From contig JAREIK010016116.1 in assembly GCA_029783825.1 (NCBI GenBank), forward strand, positions 1 to 64,000: a stretch of 64,000 nt of DNA. Reading direction: 5' to 3'. The position numbers and the translations under genes are program-made. The notes below the pieces were generated by a model, which searched no databases, was not told the origin of the DNA, and was given only the letters and a program-made list of their open reading frames with translations. This document shows, in pieces, positions 1-12,359 of this stretch. The stretch is from Sapria himalayana. Its lineage: Eukaryota > Streptophyta > Magnoliopsida > Malpighiales > Rafflesiaceae. Within the stretch, counting starts at the first letter, position 1, and each line of letters begins with the position of its first letter.

Positions 1-37
1 AGACAAAATCAATAGCAGTTCTGAAATAATTCTCATA

Positions 38-2044
38 CGAAATCATCCTCATAATTAGTAGGGAATTTTGTGCTAGCTTTTTCGTGAGGTTTCATAGCTG
101 GATCTCGGAATGCTATCTGTTGCATCAATGCCACTAATTGTGACTCCACATAGGACATCTGCTATTGCATTACATTCTTAATTTCTTTCATCTCATCATT
201 CATTTCTTTAATTTCTTGCATTTCTTCCATCAAATCAGTAATCTTCTCCTTCTCTTCTTTCATTTCTTGTATGTCTTCCTTTAAATTAGTATACTGCTCA
301 TCTTTCTGTTCTTTAATTTCATATATTTCTTCTTCAAATGAGATATCTGCTCATCCTTCTTTTTCATTTCTGTCTCCATAACTACAATAGATTCATTTGT
401 TTCCATTGCTTGTTGTTCGACCACCTCATCCACTATGGTTGAGATGAATTAGAAGTACAACTACTACAACAAAATGCACTCCCTTCGAGCCGATGTCATT
501 CACTCGTTCCTACTTACGACCTTCTATACTCTCCAAATAAATAGGATCATAGTCAATTGTTGAAGATCCATAGAACCCTTAATTTGCGGAGAAGTAGTTG
601 TAACACGTTCCTCCGAGAGTTCCTGAGATAAAATAGTGAAAAATACTATTATAGATACACAAAAAATAAAATAATTATTTTGCATTCCAAACATTTCCAA
701 ATGTACTGTAGTATATAAAATTTTATTAATATAATAGATTCTTACAGCAATCATCTGAGACTTGTTGTCGACAAACTGACATCCACTTTCTTCACATGCA
801 TCTTCTTAAAAATCTTATAAAATTGGGATCTCAACCCAATTATCCAGCCTAGAATATGTATTTATTAAGTCATAAAATAATAAATGATCAAAAATTTTAA
901 CAAAATTAATAAAACCATGCACAGATTTGATTTATTAGACTATTAGGACAACCACTAAAAATATAAATGTTTACAATTTTAAAATTGTACCAAAACTAGA
1001 GCACGCTTAATGCTCGACTTCAACCATCCTGTGTCGATAGATTCCTGTAGCTAGTCCAGCTACCTCACTTCGTCAATTTTTGCGGGCAATATCTGATTTT
1101 TTCTTCACATATGGCCTCCCAATACTTAAGCCACTCGGGCCAGTTATCATCGAATATAAAATCAGGCCTTTCTTTCATATTATTCAATTTATGGATAAAA
1201 TCAAAATACCATTGAGTAACTTTGATCTCTCATAATGACTTTATCTTTACATCAAATTTCAGTGCCCATGTATACTTATTCTTTATATAGAAAAATCACA
1301 AAAGAATTTATATTAACAAGAACATAATTATTTACTACTTGAATAATAACCAACATAATAGTTAAGTAATTAGATAATTATTTTCAATGCTTTTGTTTTG
1401 CTATTTTTTACCTGCCATTTAAATAAGACTCTTTTGTTGATTCAGAAACTTTCTTTTAAGAGAATACTTTAGAATCAGCCATTTTTTTAATTAATTATAG
1501 TCGAGCATTCGTGAAATGGAATAAAATTATACAAAAAAAAATAACATTGAAAACAAGCAAATCATAACTATATATTTAAAAAAAGCAACTGATAGTAACA
1601 TCAGATTTTTTTTAAGTCATATTTACATATTTTTTTACCTCCCATCCATAATCTCAATTACTAACTTAGACTGAATGTAGAGGAAGGCACATCCTTTGAT
1701 GATGTCATTGGTTTTGTAAATGGGGGAACTATCGATGTAAAATGTGGTGTAGAAGATAGAGATGGATCAAAAGTGTGTGAAGGAAGCATGGATTGAGGGC
1801 TTATATCTTTTAAAGGTGATAGTAGAGGTCTCAATGATGGTGATGCTATAAAAATGGAGATGGTGATTATGATGTTGAAGTCTGGATATGGTGGATATGA
1901 GATTATACTGATTCTGTAACATGATGTAACATACTAGATGAATTTGGTTCATTTTTGTGTCCACGCCCAACTCCACCATGTCTTTTATGCGTAATCTGCT
2001 ATACAAAATAAATCATAAAAAAAATAATAGAGATATGATGAACA
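38..2044 (-). pseudogene. CACTA #1 second gene (Transposase_24-like, En/Spm accessory protein), decayed
   Basis: Minus-strand remains of the accessory gene that accompanies TNP2 in plant CACTA elements. Around 1110-1170 the complement reads as a block with DFIFDDNWPEWLKYWEA, and around 745-790 one with QFVDNKSQMIAVRIY. Both are typical of the Transposase_24 (Ptta/En/Spm) family, a presumed DNA-binding partner of the transposase. The C-terminal part (about 180-420) is a Lys/Glu coiled-coil region written in several frames. The reading frame is broken by many stops and frameshifts, and intron-like AT-rich gaps separate the blocks. The region is colinear with 52290-54182, the same gene of CACTA #3. 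Identification is good at family level; exon borders are not resolved, and the product is almost certainly dead. Confidence 0.7.
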
Positions 2045-2045
2045 A

Positions 2046-3832
2046 GCATGCATTTTAGAATAAAACACACTGATATTAATCATTCAGCACTTGACTTGAT
2101 TTTAAAGTATCTTTTATTTTCCATCTACATTAAGGACAACGTTGAAAATATTGTCAATCACATTTTTTTTTCAATATGCATTACATCTAAGTTATGAATG
2201 AATTATATAGGAATTCCAATAGGGAAAGTCACAAAATATACTATTTTACTACAGCCAAATATTTTGTCTATTGGTCCATTACTTCCAGTAGCATCCTTTT
2301 TAGTTACCTTCTTCAAACCCAAACTCTAAATCTCTGTCATAATATCATCTCCTGAACGAACTGCTGGTGCAACTATCATAACATTTTTATTTTTTTGAAA
2401 TGCAGTTCTATTTCTTTGAAATGGATGATTCATATGTAGAAACTTACGATGGTTATCAAACCATGACTATTTACCACTAAATTTAGAGTAAATGCATCAT
2501 AATTTTTCATGCAATGTGGGCATGCGAAACGTCCTGCAGTACTCCAGCCAGACAACATTGAATATGCAGAAAAATCACTTACTATCCACATAAGGGTCGC
2601 CCACATAATGAAATTTTGCTTCTTTGAGATATCATACGTATTCACACCAAGATCTCACAAATGATTTATCTCTACTATAAGAGGCTGTAAGAAAATATCC
2701 AACATGTATTTCATATTTTTTGGCCCTGGAACCACTTTTGACAAAAACATATATTGCTCCTTCATACACAACCACATAGGCAAGTTATAATGTTCCACTA
2801 TCACTGATCATGTTGAATACTATTGTCCAAATTGCCCAAATGGTTGAAATCCATCTATGCAGAGACCCAATCTCACATTTTGACTTTCAGCTGCAAAATC
2901 TTATTGTATATAATTAAAATGTTCCAAGCAAATGAATCTGATGGATGACGCATTACCCCTTCTTCAACCTCATACGCATAATTCCACCTCATATCATTGC
3001 TATATCATTTGATGCATATAGTATGAGTAATCGAGGAATTAATAAAAAATAATACATCTTTTTAAATGTAACTTTCAATTTTTTTTGCATATCTACAACA
3101 CGAGATGTCTTCTTAAATCGAGGATGATCACAAAACTTACAGCTAATTAAATCACTATCACCACCCCAATATAACATATATCCATTGAAAAACAATCAAT
3201 TTTTTTCACTGGTAGACCCATTCCTCGTAGTAACTTCTTAGTGTTGTAAAAGTTATTAGTGATCAAATTATTATCCGGAACAATCTCTTTCATCTGTTTT
3301 GACACGTTATCAAATAATTTCTCAAACATATGATTTTATGACTTAATGCTCATAAGTCTAGCTACAAGTAACAATTGCAAATGTGTTTTACAACTAGTCT
3401 ACAACTGTTTATCTGCAGCTTTAAGCATTTTATAAAATTTATGAGCTTCAGGATTAGGTGGTTCATCCATGTAATCCTTATTGAAGTTAGCACTAGTAGC
3501 TTCCGTGATCATTCCATGGTATGTGTTTGATGCTTCTTCACCACAAGCAAATGATTCAATACCCTAATTTTGGTCAACGTTCAGAGGCATTGTACTTTCC
3601 CATTATAAATCCAATCAAAATAATTTGGCACAAAGCCATATTTAGCCAAATGGTATCTTATAGTGTTTGCATCATGAAAAGGGATATTCTGACACTTGCG
3701 ATGATTACATGGACACTTAATTTTTTCTTCATCCATCCATCTCAATTGACTACGTGCAAAATTGATGAAAGTTTTAAGCCACTCAAAAAATCTGTATTCA
3801 AAATTCCATTCATAAACCTTTAGTACATCCAC
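2046..3832 (-). pseudogene. CACTA #1 TNP2 transposase, 5' half, decayed and 3'-truncated
   Basis: Minus-strand CACTA transposase. It starts near 3832 with a transposase-associated domain (MDEEKIKCPCNHRKCQN, then HLAKYGFVPNYFDW), about 3590-3832. A linker follows with NNFYNTKKLLRGMGLPVKKI (about 3200-3270). The TNP2 domain then shows CKFCDHPRFKK and KKMYYFLLIPRL (3000-3150), MRHPSDSFAW (about 2930-2960), YDISKKQNFIMWATLMWIVS (about 2580-2640), WSTAGRFACPHCMKN (about 2500-2550), and HNLDVMHIEKKM (about 2160-2195). Stops and at least three frame changes break it. The coding homology stops at about 2078 and joins gene A sequence at about 2044, so the DUF4218 and DUF4216 parts present in CACTA #3 are missing. 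The family call is secure; the gene is not functional. Confidence 0.88.
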
Positions 3833-4084
3833 TTATGATATGAACTTTTTGCCCTGTTATATTTACAAAAAATAATGCTCAAATATTATTTGAATTAAAC
3901 ATTCTATTACTTCAAAAATACTAATAATTAAATAAAATTACTTACAGATGAATATATAAAAATTAAATAACATGAATATTGAGGCAATGCATTTGCAAAT
4001 TCTACATGAATAGATAAAGCAATTTTAGCATGATAAAGATTAATAGATATAATGGTATTATTAGATAAAGGGAGCAAAATACGA
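3833..4084. other. AT-rich 5' flank of the TNP2 remnant
   Basis: No coding homology seen. The stretch lies immediately upstream (in minus-strand sense) of the transposase-associated domain and would be an intron or 5' leader of CACTA #1. Confidence 0.4.
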
Positions 4085-4545
4085 TAATGTACAAGAAAGG
4101 AAAGCAAAAATGAAAGACATTTAAAGTTTGAAGGGGAGAGGGTGAGGGAGAGAGGGAGAGAGAAGGTGGGGAGAGATGGAGGGGCAGAGAAATGGAGAGA
4201 TGGAGAGAGAGAGCGAGAGAGAAAGTGGAGAGGGAGAGAGAGAGAGGAGAGAGAGAGAGAAAGGGGGTAGAGAGAGCGGAGAGAAATGGTGAAAGGGAGA
4301 AAGAGGGAGAGAGAGACAGAGAGAGGAGGAGGAGGGAGGGAGGGAGAGGAGAGAGAGAGAAGAAGATAGAAGAGAGAGAAGAGGAGAGGAAGCAAGGGAG
4401 TGAGAGAGGGATAGAGAGAGAGATAACAAGTAAGAAAAGAGAGCGAGAAAGAAAATAACAAGAGAGAGAGTTACACAAAGAAAAAGAGAGGAGTGACACA
4501 GAAAGAATTAGAGAGAGAGAGAGACACACAGAGAATGCAATGTTA
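4085..4545 (+). repeat. Polypurine (GA-rich) low-complexity tract
   Basis: About 460 bases almost entirely of G and A on the + strand, built from degenerate GAGAGG/GAGA units. All long reading frames over it are Ser/Leu-rich or Arg/Glu-rich artefacts of the repeat. Polypurine-polypyrimidine mirror tracts of this length can form triplex (H-DNA) under supercoiling; that is general knowledge and is not shown here. Confidence 0.9.
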
Positions 4546-4574
4546 GAATGAGGAATTACATAAAAGAAAAACAA

Positions 4575-6700
4575 CTTCTTCTATACAAAACTATCATATA
4601 TTACATCTTTTTCATACATAAGTTCATATAGTCTGAGGCCTAAGGGCTATGATTAGGTAAGTGTACCTTAATTGTATTATACCATATATGAGCCTGACCA
4701 ACGGTCACTCTCATGCTATGTGCTTACATATTGTTGATTTATATCTTTTGCCATTTAATCAAGTTAGTGCAACAAATTAGTATTATCCCATTAATAATTA
4801 TATGTTTCTATACACGTAGTATATGTAGTTATAAATATATATAGTTAAACATATAGTTTATACAGATACATGCATACAAGTAGTTATAAGTAGTTATACA
4901 TAAATGTATAGTTATAAATAATTATATAGATTTACATATATTTATACATATATGTATACATAATAAAAAATAAAGTTATATTTATTTATAAAGTGTTTTT
5001 ATAGTTATACAAATATTTTATATAGTTATACACATATAGTTAAACTTTATGTTGTATGTTTATATATATAATTATAAATATAGTAACATGTGGTTATACA
5101 TATAGTTACACGTATAGTTAAACTTTATGTTGTATTTTATATATATATTATAAATATAGTAACATGGTATACATATATGTAAGTTAAACTTATTTTATAC
5201 ATATGTAATATTTTTTTCATATATTTATATATTTTACATATAGTTATGTATAGATATAGATATATTAAAATACATTTTTTACTAATATATAAAAATGTAT
5301 ATTAAATATATGTTGTTAAATATATATTTAAATATAGTTATGTATAATTTTTATAGTTATACATATAGTAAGATAGAATTATTTATAGTTAATTATTATT
5401 ATACATAAATATATATAGTTAAAAAAATATATATCATTAAACATTTAGTTATATATATATATATATTCATACGAGTAGTTTATTTAGTTTTACATAAATA
5501 TATACATAGTTATAAACAATATATTAGATTACATATATGTATACATATATGTATAAATAGTTAAAATATAGTTATATTTAATTATATAAAGTTTTATTGT
5601 AGTTTTACAATATACTTTATTATAGTTTATACACATAATTACACATAATGTTGTTGCTGTTATACAAGTAATTATAAATATAGTTACATGTAGTGTATAC
5701 ATATAAATACACATATAGTTAACTATATTTATACAAGTAGGTATATATATTTTTCTTATAATATCTTATATTTATACATATAGTTATGTATAGGTATGAT
5801 ATACTAAAATACATTTTTTAATACTAATATATAAAAATATTTAGTAATAGATGTTGTTAATTATAAATTTTAATATATTTATGTATAATGTTTTTATAGT
5901 TATACATATAGTCAAAGACAATTATTATAGTTATATGGTTTTATACCTATAGTATATATAGTTAAAAATATTGGTATATATAGTAAACCTATTGTTATAT
6001 ATAGATATATTTCATACAAATAGTTATAAGTAGTTATATAAAAATGTATAAACGGTTATAAACAAATAAATAGATTAATTATATGAATACATATCTGGTA
6101 TACATAGTTACAAATATAGTTATATTTAATTATATAGAGTATTATATGAGTTATACCAAATATTTATATAGTAAAATACAATTAAATATTGTTATATATT
6201 ATTAAACTTATAGTATATTTTGTTGGAAATATAGTTATATAGAATTATACATATAGTTATAAATTATAATTAAGTTAAAAAAATTGTTATATATAATTGT
6301 GGGATATAGTTATAAAATTAGTTTACATAGTTTACAGTATATAATAAAATATAGTTTATAAATAGATTTATATAATTATACAAATATTTATAAATAATTA
6401 TACATAAATTAGTTAACATATCGTTATTGATCATCCTCAAGATCATCCTAGCTTTTAATCAATGCATGACTTTTAACATTTGGCTATCTCTCAAAGTGGC
6501 AACTTATGTTTGTTTATTTATCAGAGGTTAATCACCATACAATTAGTCCATATGATGTTCATCATAAAATTTGCCCACTAAATCACTATTATGCTTATAA
6601 AGTAGCATTCTAGATTTCTCTCTATGGCTATTACATATTTTTTATGAGTTAACAATAATATGACATATCATCATTTATTAATTAAATATCTCAACTATTT
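4575..6700. repeat. AT-rich minisatellite built on TAGTTATACATA-like motifs
   Basis: The tract from about 4830 to 6430 is made of variants of ATAGTTATACATATAG. A higher-order repeat of about 540 bases is visible: the block at about 5205-5380 (TAGTTATGTATAG, then ATACATTTTTTA, then TGTTGTTAAAT) returns at about 5745-5920. A shorter duplication of about 90 bases is at 5030-5190. Similar TAGTTATA-rich sequence recurs at 36340-36640. No gene is seen. 6430-6700 is ordinary AT-rich sequence. Confidence 0.75.
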
Positions 6701-7800
6701 CACTACAAGAAAATATCAATTAGCTAGGGAATTTTAGCTAGGGATCAATCCCTAGCTAAATTATAAGGGATTAGCTAGGAATAGCAATGGATTATGATCT
6801 TTTTTTGGAAAAAAAAATAGCAACGAATTAGCGAGAGAAATTTTTTCGAAATTTTGCTCAAAAAAGAGTGGAATTTAGAGACGAATTTAGCAACAGATTA
6901 ACGATGGAATATTTTCGTAAAATCTACTCAAAAAAAGTGAGAATTTTAGTGACGGATTTAATGATGGAAAATTTTCATAACTTCTGCTCAAAAAATAGGG
7001 AATTTAGCGATGGATATTGCAACAGAATATCTCTCGCTAATAAAAGCATGAAATTAGTGACGAAATTAGTGATGGATTTTCCCTAGCTAATTTTTAACAA
7101 CGGATTTATCGATGGATTTTTCCTCGCTAATATAATCTATAATTTAGCAATGAATTTTACCCTTGCTAATTAAATCCATGATTTTGCGATGGATTTAGCG
7201 ATGGATTTTCCCTTGCTAATTAAAATTCATGACTTAGCGATGGAATTAGGGATGGATTTTCTCTTGCTAATAAAATCAATGATTTAGTGACGGATTTAGT
7301 GATGGAATTTCTCTTGCTAATAAAATTCTTGATTTAGCGACGGATTTTCCCTTGCTAATAAATTCTTTGATTTAGGGACGGATTTTCCTTCACTAATAAA
7401 ATCCTTGATTTAGTGACGGATTTTCCTTTGCTAATAAAATCCTTGATTTAGCGACCGATTTAGCAATGGATTTTCACTATCTAATAAAAGTTGTATTTTA
7501 ACTATGGATTTAGCAAGCGAATATCTCTAGCTAATAAAATTCATAAATTAGTGATGAATTTAGTGATAGAATTTCTCTAGAAAATAAAATCCTTAATTTT
7601 GCGATGGATTTTGCGACAGAATTTCCCTAGCTAATTATTAGTGATGAATTTTTCCTAGCTAATTATATCCCGACATAATCAGCCACTGATTTTTTGTAAT
7701 TTCTGCCCAAAGAAAAACGAACAATTTAGCGACAAAATTTTTCTAGATAATTATTAATGATGGATTTTCCCCGGCTAATTTAAATCCATCACTAAATAAT
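6701..7800 (+). repeat. CACTA #2 left terminus and subterminal repeats
   Basis: After the CACTACAAGAAAA terminus come about twenty degenerate units of roughly 45-55 bases, each carrying TTAGCGATGGATTT and TTTCCCTAGCTAAT variants with an AAATCCATGA spacer. Such subterminal arrays are the known binding sites of CACTA accessory proteins. The reading frame 6868-7086 in this array is a by-product of the repeat. Confidence 0.85.
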
Positions 7801-7980
7801 TATCTGAATTTATTTTTTTATTAGTTTATATACAATTAGAATCGATAATTCTTTAAATATTTTTTTTCAAAATACATGCATTTAGATAGGAATTTTTTTA
7901 GCTAATTGGGATAAAGTTAATTTCATATATAGACCATGACATACCTTTCCAAAATAACACACACACACACACACACATAT

Positions 7981-8041
<61 letters not shown>

Positions 8042-8156
8042 TTTTTGATAATATTTATATATGTAGATTTATATATATAAGTTTTCAAAAATATGTATGG
8101 ATATAATTATATAAAAATAAGTGTGTGTGTGTGTTTTAGAAAACTTTTGTACATTA

Positions 8157-8229
<73 letters not shown>

Positions 8230-8480
8230 TATATATACATATAATATATCTATATTTTTGAATTTTAAAATTATTGTATAGGCTTATAAATTTAATCTAA
8301 ATTTATAATTGAATTTGAAAATTATTGTGCATGCTAGGGTATTTTCATGTTTGACATTTTAAAAGCATTAATATGTAAATATATTTTTATTTGGTTTAAT
8401 TTTTTTAAATATCTAAAGGACATGCATTTTTCTTTGGTAAATATTTTCAAGTTGGGTATAAAAAAGTAATGTATTTTTTT
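7801..8480. repeat. AT-rich stretch with two long TA microsatellites
   Basis: An AC/AT run at about 7958-8039 and a perfect TA run at about 8161-8216, separated by AT-rich sequence with a short GT run. No gene is seen. Confidence 0.85.
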
Positions 8481-9660
8481 AATATTTTCAAATCTAGGTT
8501 TAAACTCACCCGAACCTCAGCACGACATAGTCATGTTGGGTTCAATGCTCACCTAAACTTGAACGTGGCATTTGGCTGAAGTAATGTTGGGTGTAAAGCT
8601 CACATTAATGTCATCATATATGGCTAAAGTAAAGCAGGGTGTAAACTAATTTGAACACCCTGACTCGCACTGATTTACTCTGACAAACTAATTTGAACAT
8701 CTTGACTCACTCTAGTTTTACTCCTGCTATTCGATAACAAAGTGAATTTTTGCTACAAATTGGTGCTCCAAGTGTTATATGAAAGACAGTTGATACAATA
8801 TAGTTGATGGTCAGATAATCAACAAAATCTTCACCTTAGATGTTTAATTTTTCGTTTGGACCTAAATGGATGCATAACTGGGGGTTGAGTTCTTTTGTGA
8901 TTTATTTACCTTTTTTTCTTTTTATTTCATGTTATTTGATGGTATCACCCAACCCAATTATATGAATGACATATTTGATATTGAATGTTTAATTTATTTT
9001 TCTACATTTTAATTGTCAACATGGTATTAGAGACAGATATATATGTGATTTAGGGCATTACAAATTATAGAAGGGCACTTACACTTATCTCTAACAAAAA
9101 AATGCACATAGTAAGGGCAACAAGTGCTCGCATAAGGGCAGCAGTCACGCACAGTGTGTGACAAAAGGTTTGTACAATGTACGATAAGGGGCACACAATG
9201 CTAGACAAGTTGTAGTGGTGGCATAATGCATGATAGAGGCATAATGCATGGTGGAGGCTGCAATGTGCAATGGGGTTTTATCAAAAAACCCTAAAGGTGC
9301 ACAACAACATATGGTGGTAAGTGGTAATGGAAGATGGTAATTTTGTGCAGAAATCCTAATTAGTGTTTTTGTAGTTCTATAAAAAAAGGAGAAAAGAATT
9401 ATGTATAGTTACTTTTGTATTTTTTTTTGAGAAATCACAATTTTGTGATATTGTCTGGATTATCACAGTAGAGGTAGATAAAAGAAAGTCTTAGTTTAGT
9501 GAAATCATTATTGGAGGATTAGTCACATTAAAAATAATTATTATATCTTATTTTTAGAGAATAGATCGATAGTATTATGTTGTAGTGATAGAGATAGACT
9601 TTTTGTCAGAGCTATCTAGGGGTCTTCACAAAGTCAATTCCTCACAACACTTACTAAGAA
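8481..9660 (+). other. Possible LTR-retrotransposon remnant (non-coding part)
   Basis: Less AT-rich than its surroundings. ATGGTATTAGAGAC at about 9019 resembles a decayed initiator-Met primer-binding site (usual core TGGTATCAGAGC). CTATAAAAAAAGG near 9374, followed by a stretch ending near 9650, could be LTR promoter sequence. No gag or pol homology was recognised next to it and no second LTR was found, so this is only a suggestion. Confidence 0.25.
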
Positions 9661-10304
9661 TGAGTATACAAAATTTTTCTCTAAGATAATAATAAATTAT
9701 TCTTTTCTTATAAGTATTAATGATTATTTTATTTGTAGTCTCATTTAATATTTATTGATTATCAACACAAGAGTAAATATTTATATCATTGGTAATTATA
9801 TTTTATTTTTTATTTTTTTTTATTTTGAAAATATTATCATTACCAATTGAAAAATATTTAAAAGTTATTGATTATGCTATTATTCAGTTTTAATCTTTAT
9901 TACTTCTTTGTATCATATTTATTTTTGATTGTCCTATTAGTTATTTTATGTGAGTTATCTTTTAGATAATTAAATTATAGTTTTATTATTATTTCTATTA
10001 TTATTTATTTGAATAATTGGCAGACTCTGAGGAAGATTCTATTTGAGATTAAGTAGGTTGAATTATATATTCTTTCTTTAACAATAAGATCTCTCTTTAT
10101 ATATATGAGTATTTTGAATTTATTACTTATGCATTCCCATCTTGAGTATTTATCACTAGTTAAATTGAGAATACTTTATTATTTTCTTAAGGATATTTTC
10201 ATTATAGAATATGAGATATATCAGCTACAAAAGCTTACTAATATTTTGTACCCTATACGCTAGTTTGATTTTAAAGGTACTTATGCAATCTTATATTATA
10301 AAAT
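9661..10304. other. AT-rich, no feature recognised
   Basis: Simple AT-rich sequence with poly-T runs. No coding homology, repeat array or terminal motif was seen. Confidence 0.6.
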
Positions 10305-12340
10305 TAGGGGTGTCAAGTGTGCTGGGTGGCTTGAGCACGACCCATGACATGACACAATTTAGACATATCAGGTTTGTACATGGCATGGTTCAAAATAATG
10401 TCTAGGGCCTCACTCATGCTAACCTATGGCACTACTCCTATGGGAATACATGAGCCTCATGTTGTATCAGGTATGGCCCATGAGGCAGGCACATTGACAT
10501 GAAATGTGGCATGAACACATCTGAAAAAAGCATTCATTTAAAATGGTTGCTATTTGCTAATTGAAAAGCACTTGTTGACTGTGTTGTTGGCCAAAATAAA
10601 AAAAATTATAATTATTTTATCTATTGGATTACATCCGAATCCAATGGTTTAATGGGAAAAATTCGATATATGGTTGTTAAATGGATAAAATATTATTTAT
10701 AGATATAATGTTATTTTATTTATAAATATATTTTGATATATTTTATTTTTCATAATTTATTTGTAATTATGTCTTCTTCTCTCCTCTTCTTCTAGCTCTT
10801 CTTTTAAATTATAAAAGCATCATCCTGTTTGTGCCCATACTTTTTTTAATTATAATTTTATTTTACCGGAATGTCAGAGTTATTTTTATGATGAGCTATG
10901 ACTTCGAAGCATGAGAATATGATACAGAGGTAAAAAAATACATGATGCCCACATAAAATAAAGATGCATATTACATTGCATATATTTTATTTGATAATTT
11001 TTATATAAATAATAAATTAACAAAAAAAATAAAAGATTAGAAAAATAAAATTCTTCTTCTCATGCTTTAGTCTCTTAAATTAAAAAATAAGAAATAATAA
11101 ATATTATAAAAATGAATTAGACTTTTATATATATAATAATTGTAACTTGATAGAAATGTTTGAGGTCAAAACTAAGTTTTCTTTTATGACATTGAGTCAT
11201 GTGACTAAAAAACTTAAAAATAAGCAAACTTCAGTAGTATACACACATTTTAACAAATTTAAAATATAATTATAGAGATATCGAAGAAGATTCGATATAA
11301 TATATATATTATGAAAGATATATATATGTAGGAGGGGATTGTTGGTGGCATTGACCACTATAAGAGATATGCTCAATTAATATACTAAAAAATATGGTGC
11401 ATTAGATCTTAGACAAACTTAATTGAGTGGTGAAATTTTGAAGTTGTATCAACTTAAGGTTTATTGACTTCATTATGACAATGAGTTTGGAAGGAAAGAC
11501 TTGATAAAATTCATATTATGCAAACTTACTTTTAATTTATTTATCATAGAATTTCTAGGTAAATTAGTAGGAAAACATAATATTAGTAATTAATGAACTT
11601 AAAAAGCAATGAAGTGATTTTTGTGACTTTCGACATTTAGATTAGTTGTGATGATGTATTCACATAAGTTATCACCCACTATATTGATTTTAAGTAGAAA
11701 ATTAAGTAAAAAAATTTATAATTTCATGAGATTGTTTATCCTCATTATGACTCTGTATATATGAGTGTTTTTCAAAGATATTTAGAGAATATGATATTCA
11801 AAATAAAATTTTTAGCATAATATTTGGTAATGTTTCAAATATAAGTGTTGTGATTAATATGTTTGTGAGAATTATTAGAGATGTATCATTAGATGATATT
11901 TTTTATGTTAGGTATATGTATCATATAATTAATATAATAGTACAAGTATGAATAAAAATTGTTTATTCATATTTGAAATTATAAAAAATTCACTAAAAGT
12001 TAAATATATTAAGATACCTAGCAGGCAATAAGATTTTTACATTTTATGTTTGTAAGTAGGCTTAAAAAGAAAAAATTTTAAATGAATGTTAGACTCCATT
12101 AGTATTATGCATAGTTCATGTTGAATTCAAGTGTTGGCTATCAACACTAGATATTCAACTACGTTAATAGTAAAATTAGTAAAATTATTATTAATAATTT
12201 AGATTATAAGATAAAAATTTAGTTTTTGAAATTCTTAAATGATTTTATGATATGATAAATATGTCTTACCTTATGTACACTCTTACTATATGTATTGTAT
12301 TTAAGTGTATATGTAATATTAGATATACATTTAACAAATA
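10305..12340 (+). pseudogene. Ancient BED/Ac-like hAT transposase remnant
   Basis: TAGGGGTGTCAAGTGTGC at 10305 resembles the hAT terminus TAGAGGTGTCAA found intact at 27281 and 32107. About 1 kb further on, weak transposase likeness appears in plus frames. GALDLRQTQLS-like sequence lies near 11397-11430. NEFGRKDLIKFILCKL lies near 11480-11530. A THYIDF block near 11665-11690 matches the AHYID motif of Ac-like transposases. Many stops and frame changes make it long dead. The right end is lost or covered by the repeats that follow. Confidence 0.5.
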
Positions 12341-12359
12341 TAGAAGATATACATTATGA

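Noticed and set aside
3928..4574. Ser/Leu/Pro-rich frames of 100-190 codons on the minus strand and an Arg/Glu-rich frame on the plus strand
   Set aside because: Products of the purine tract, present in several frames at once.
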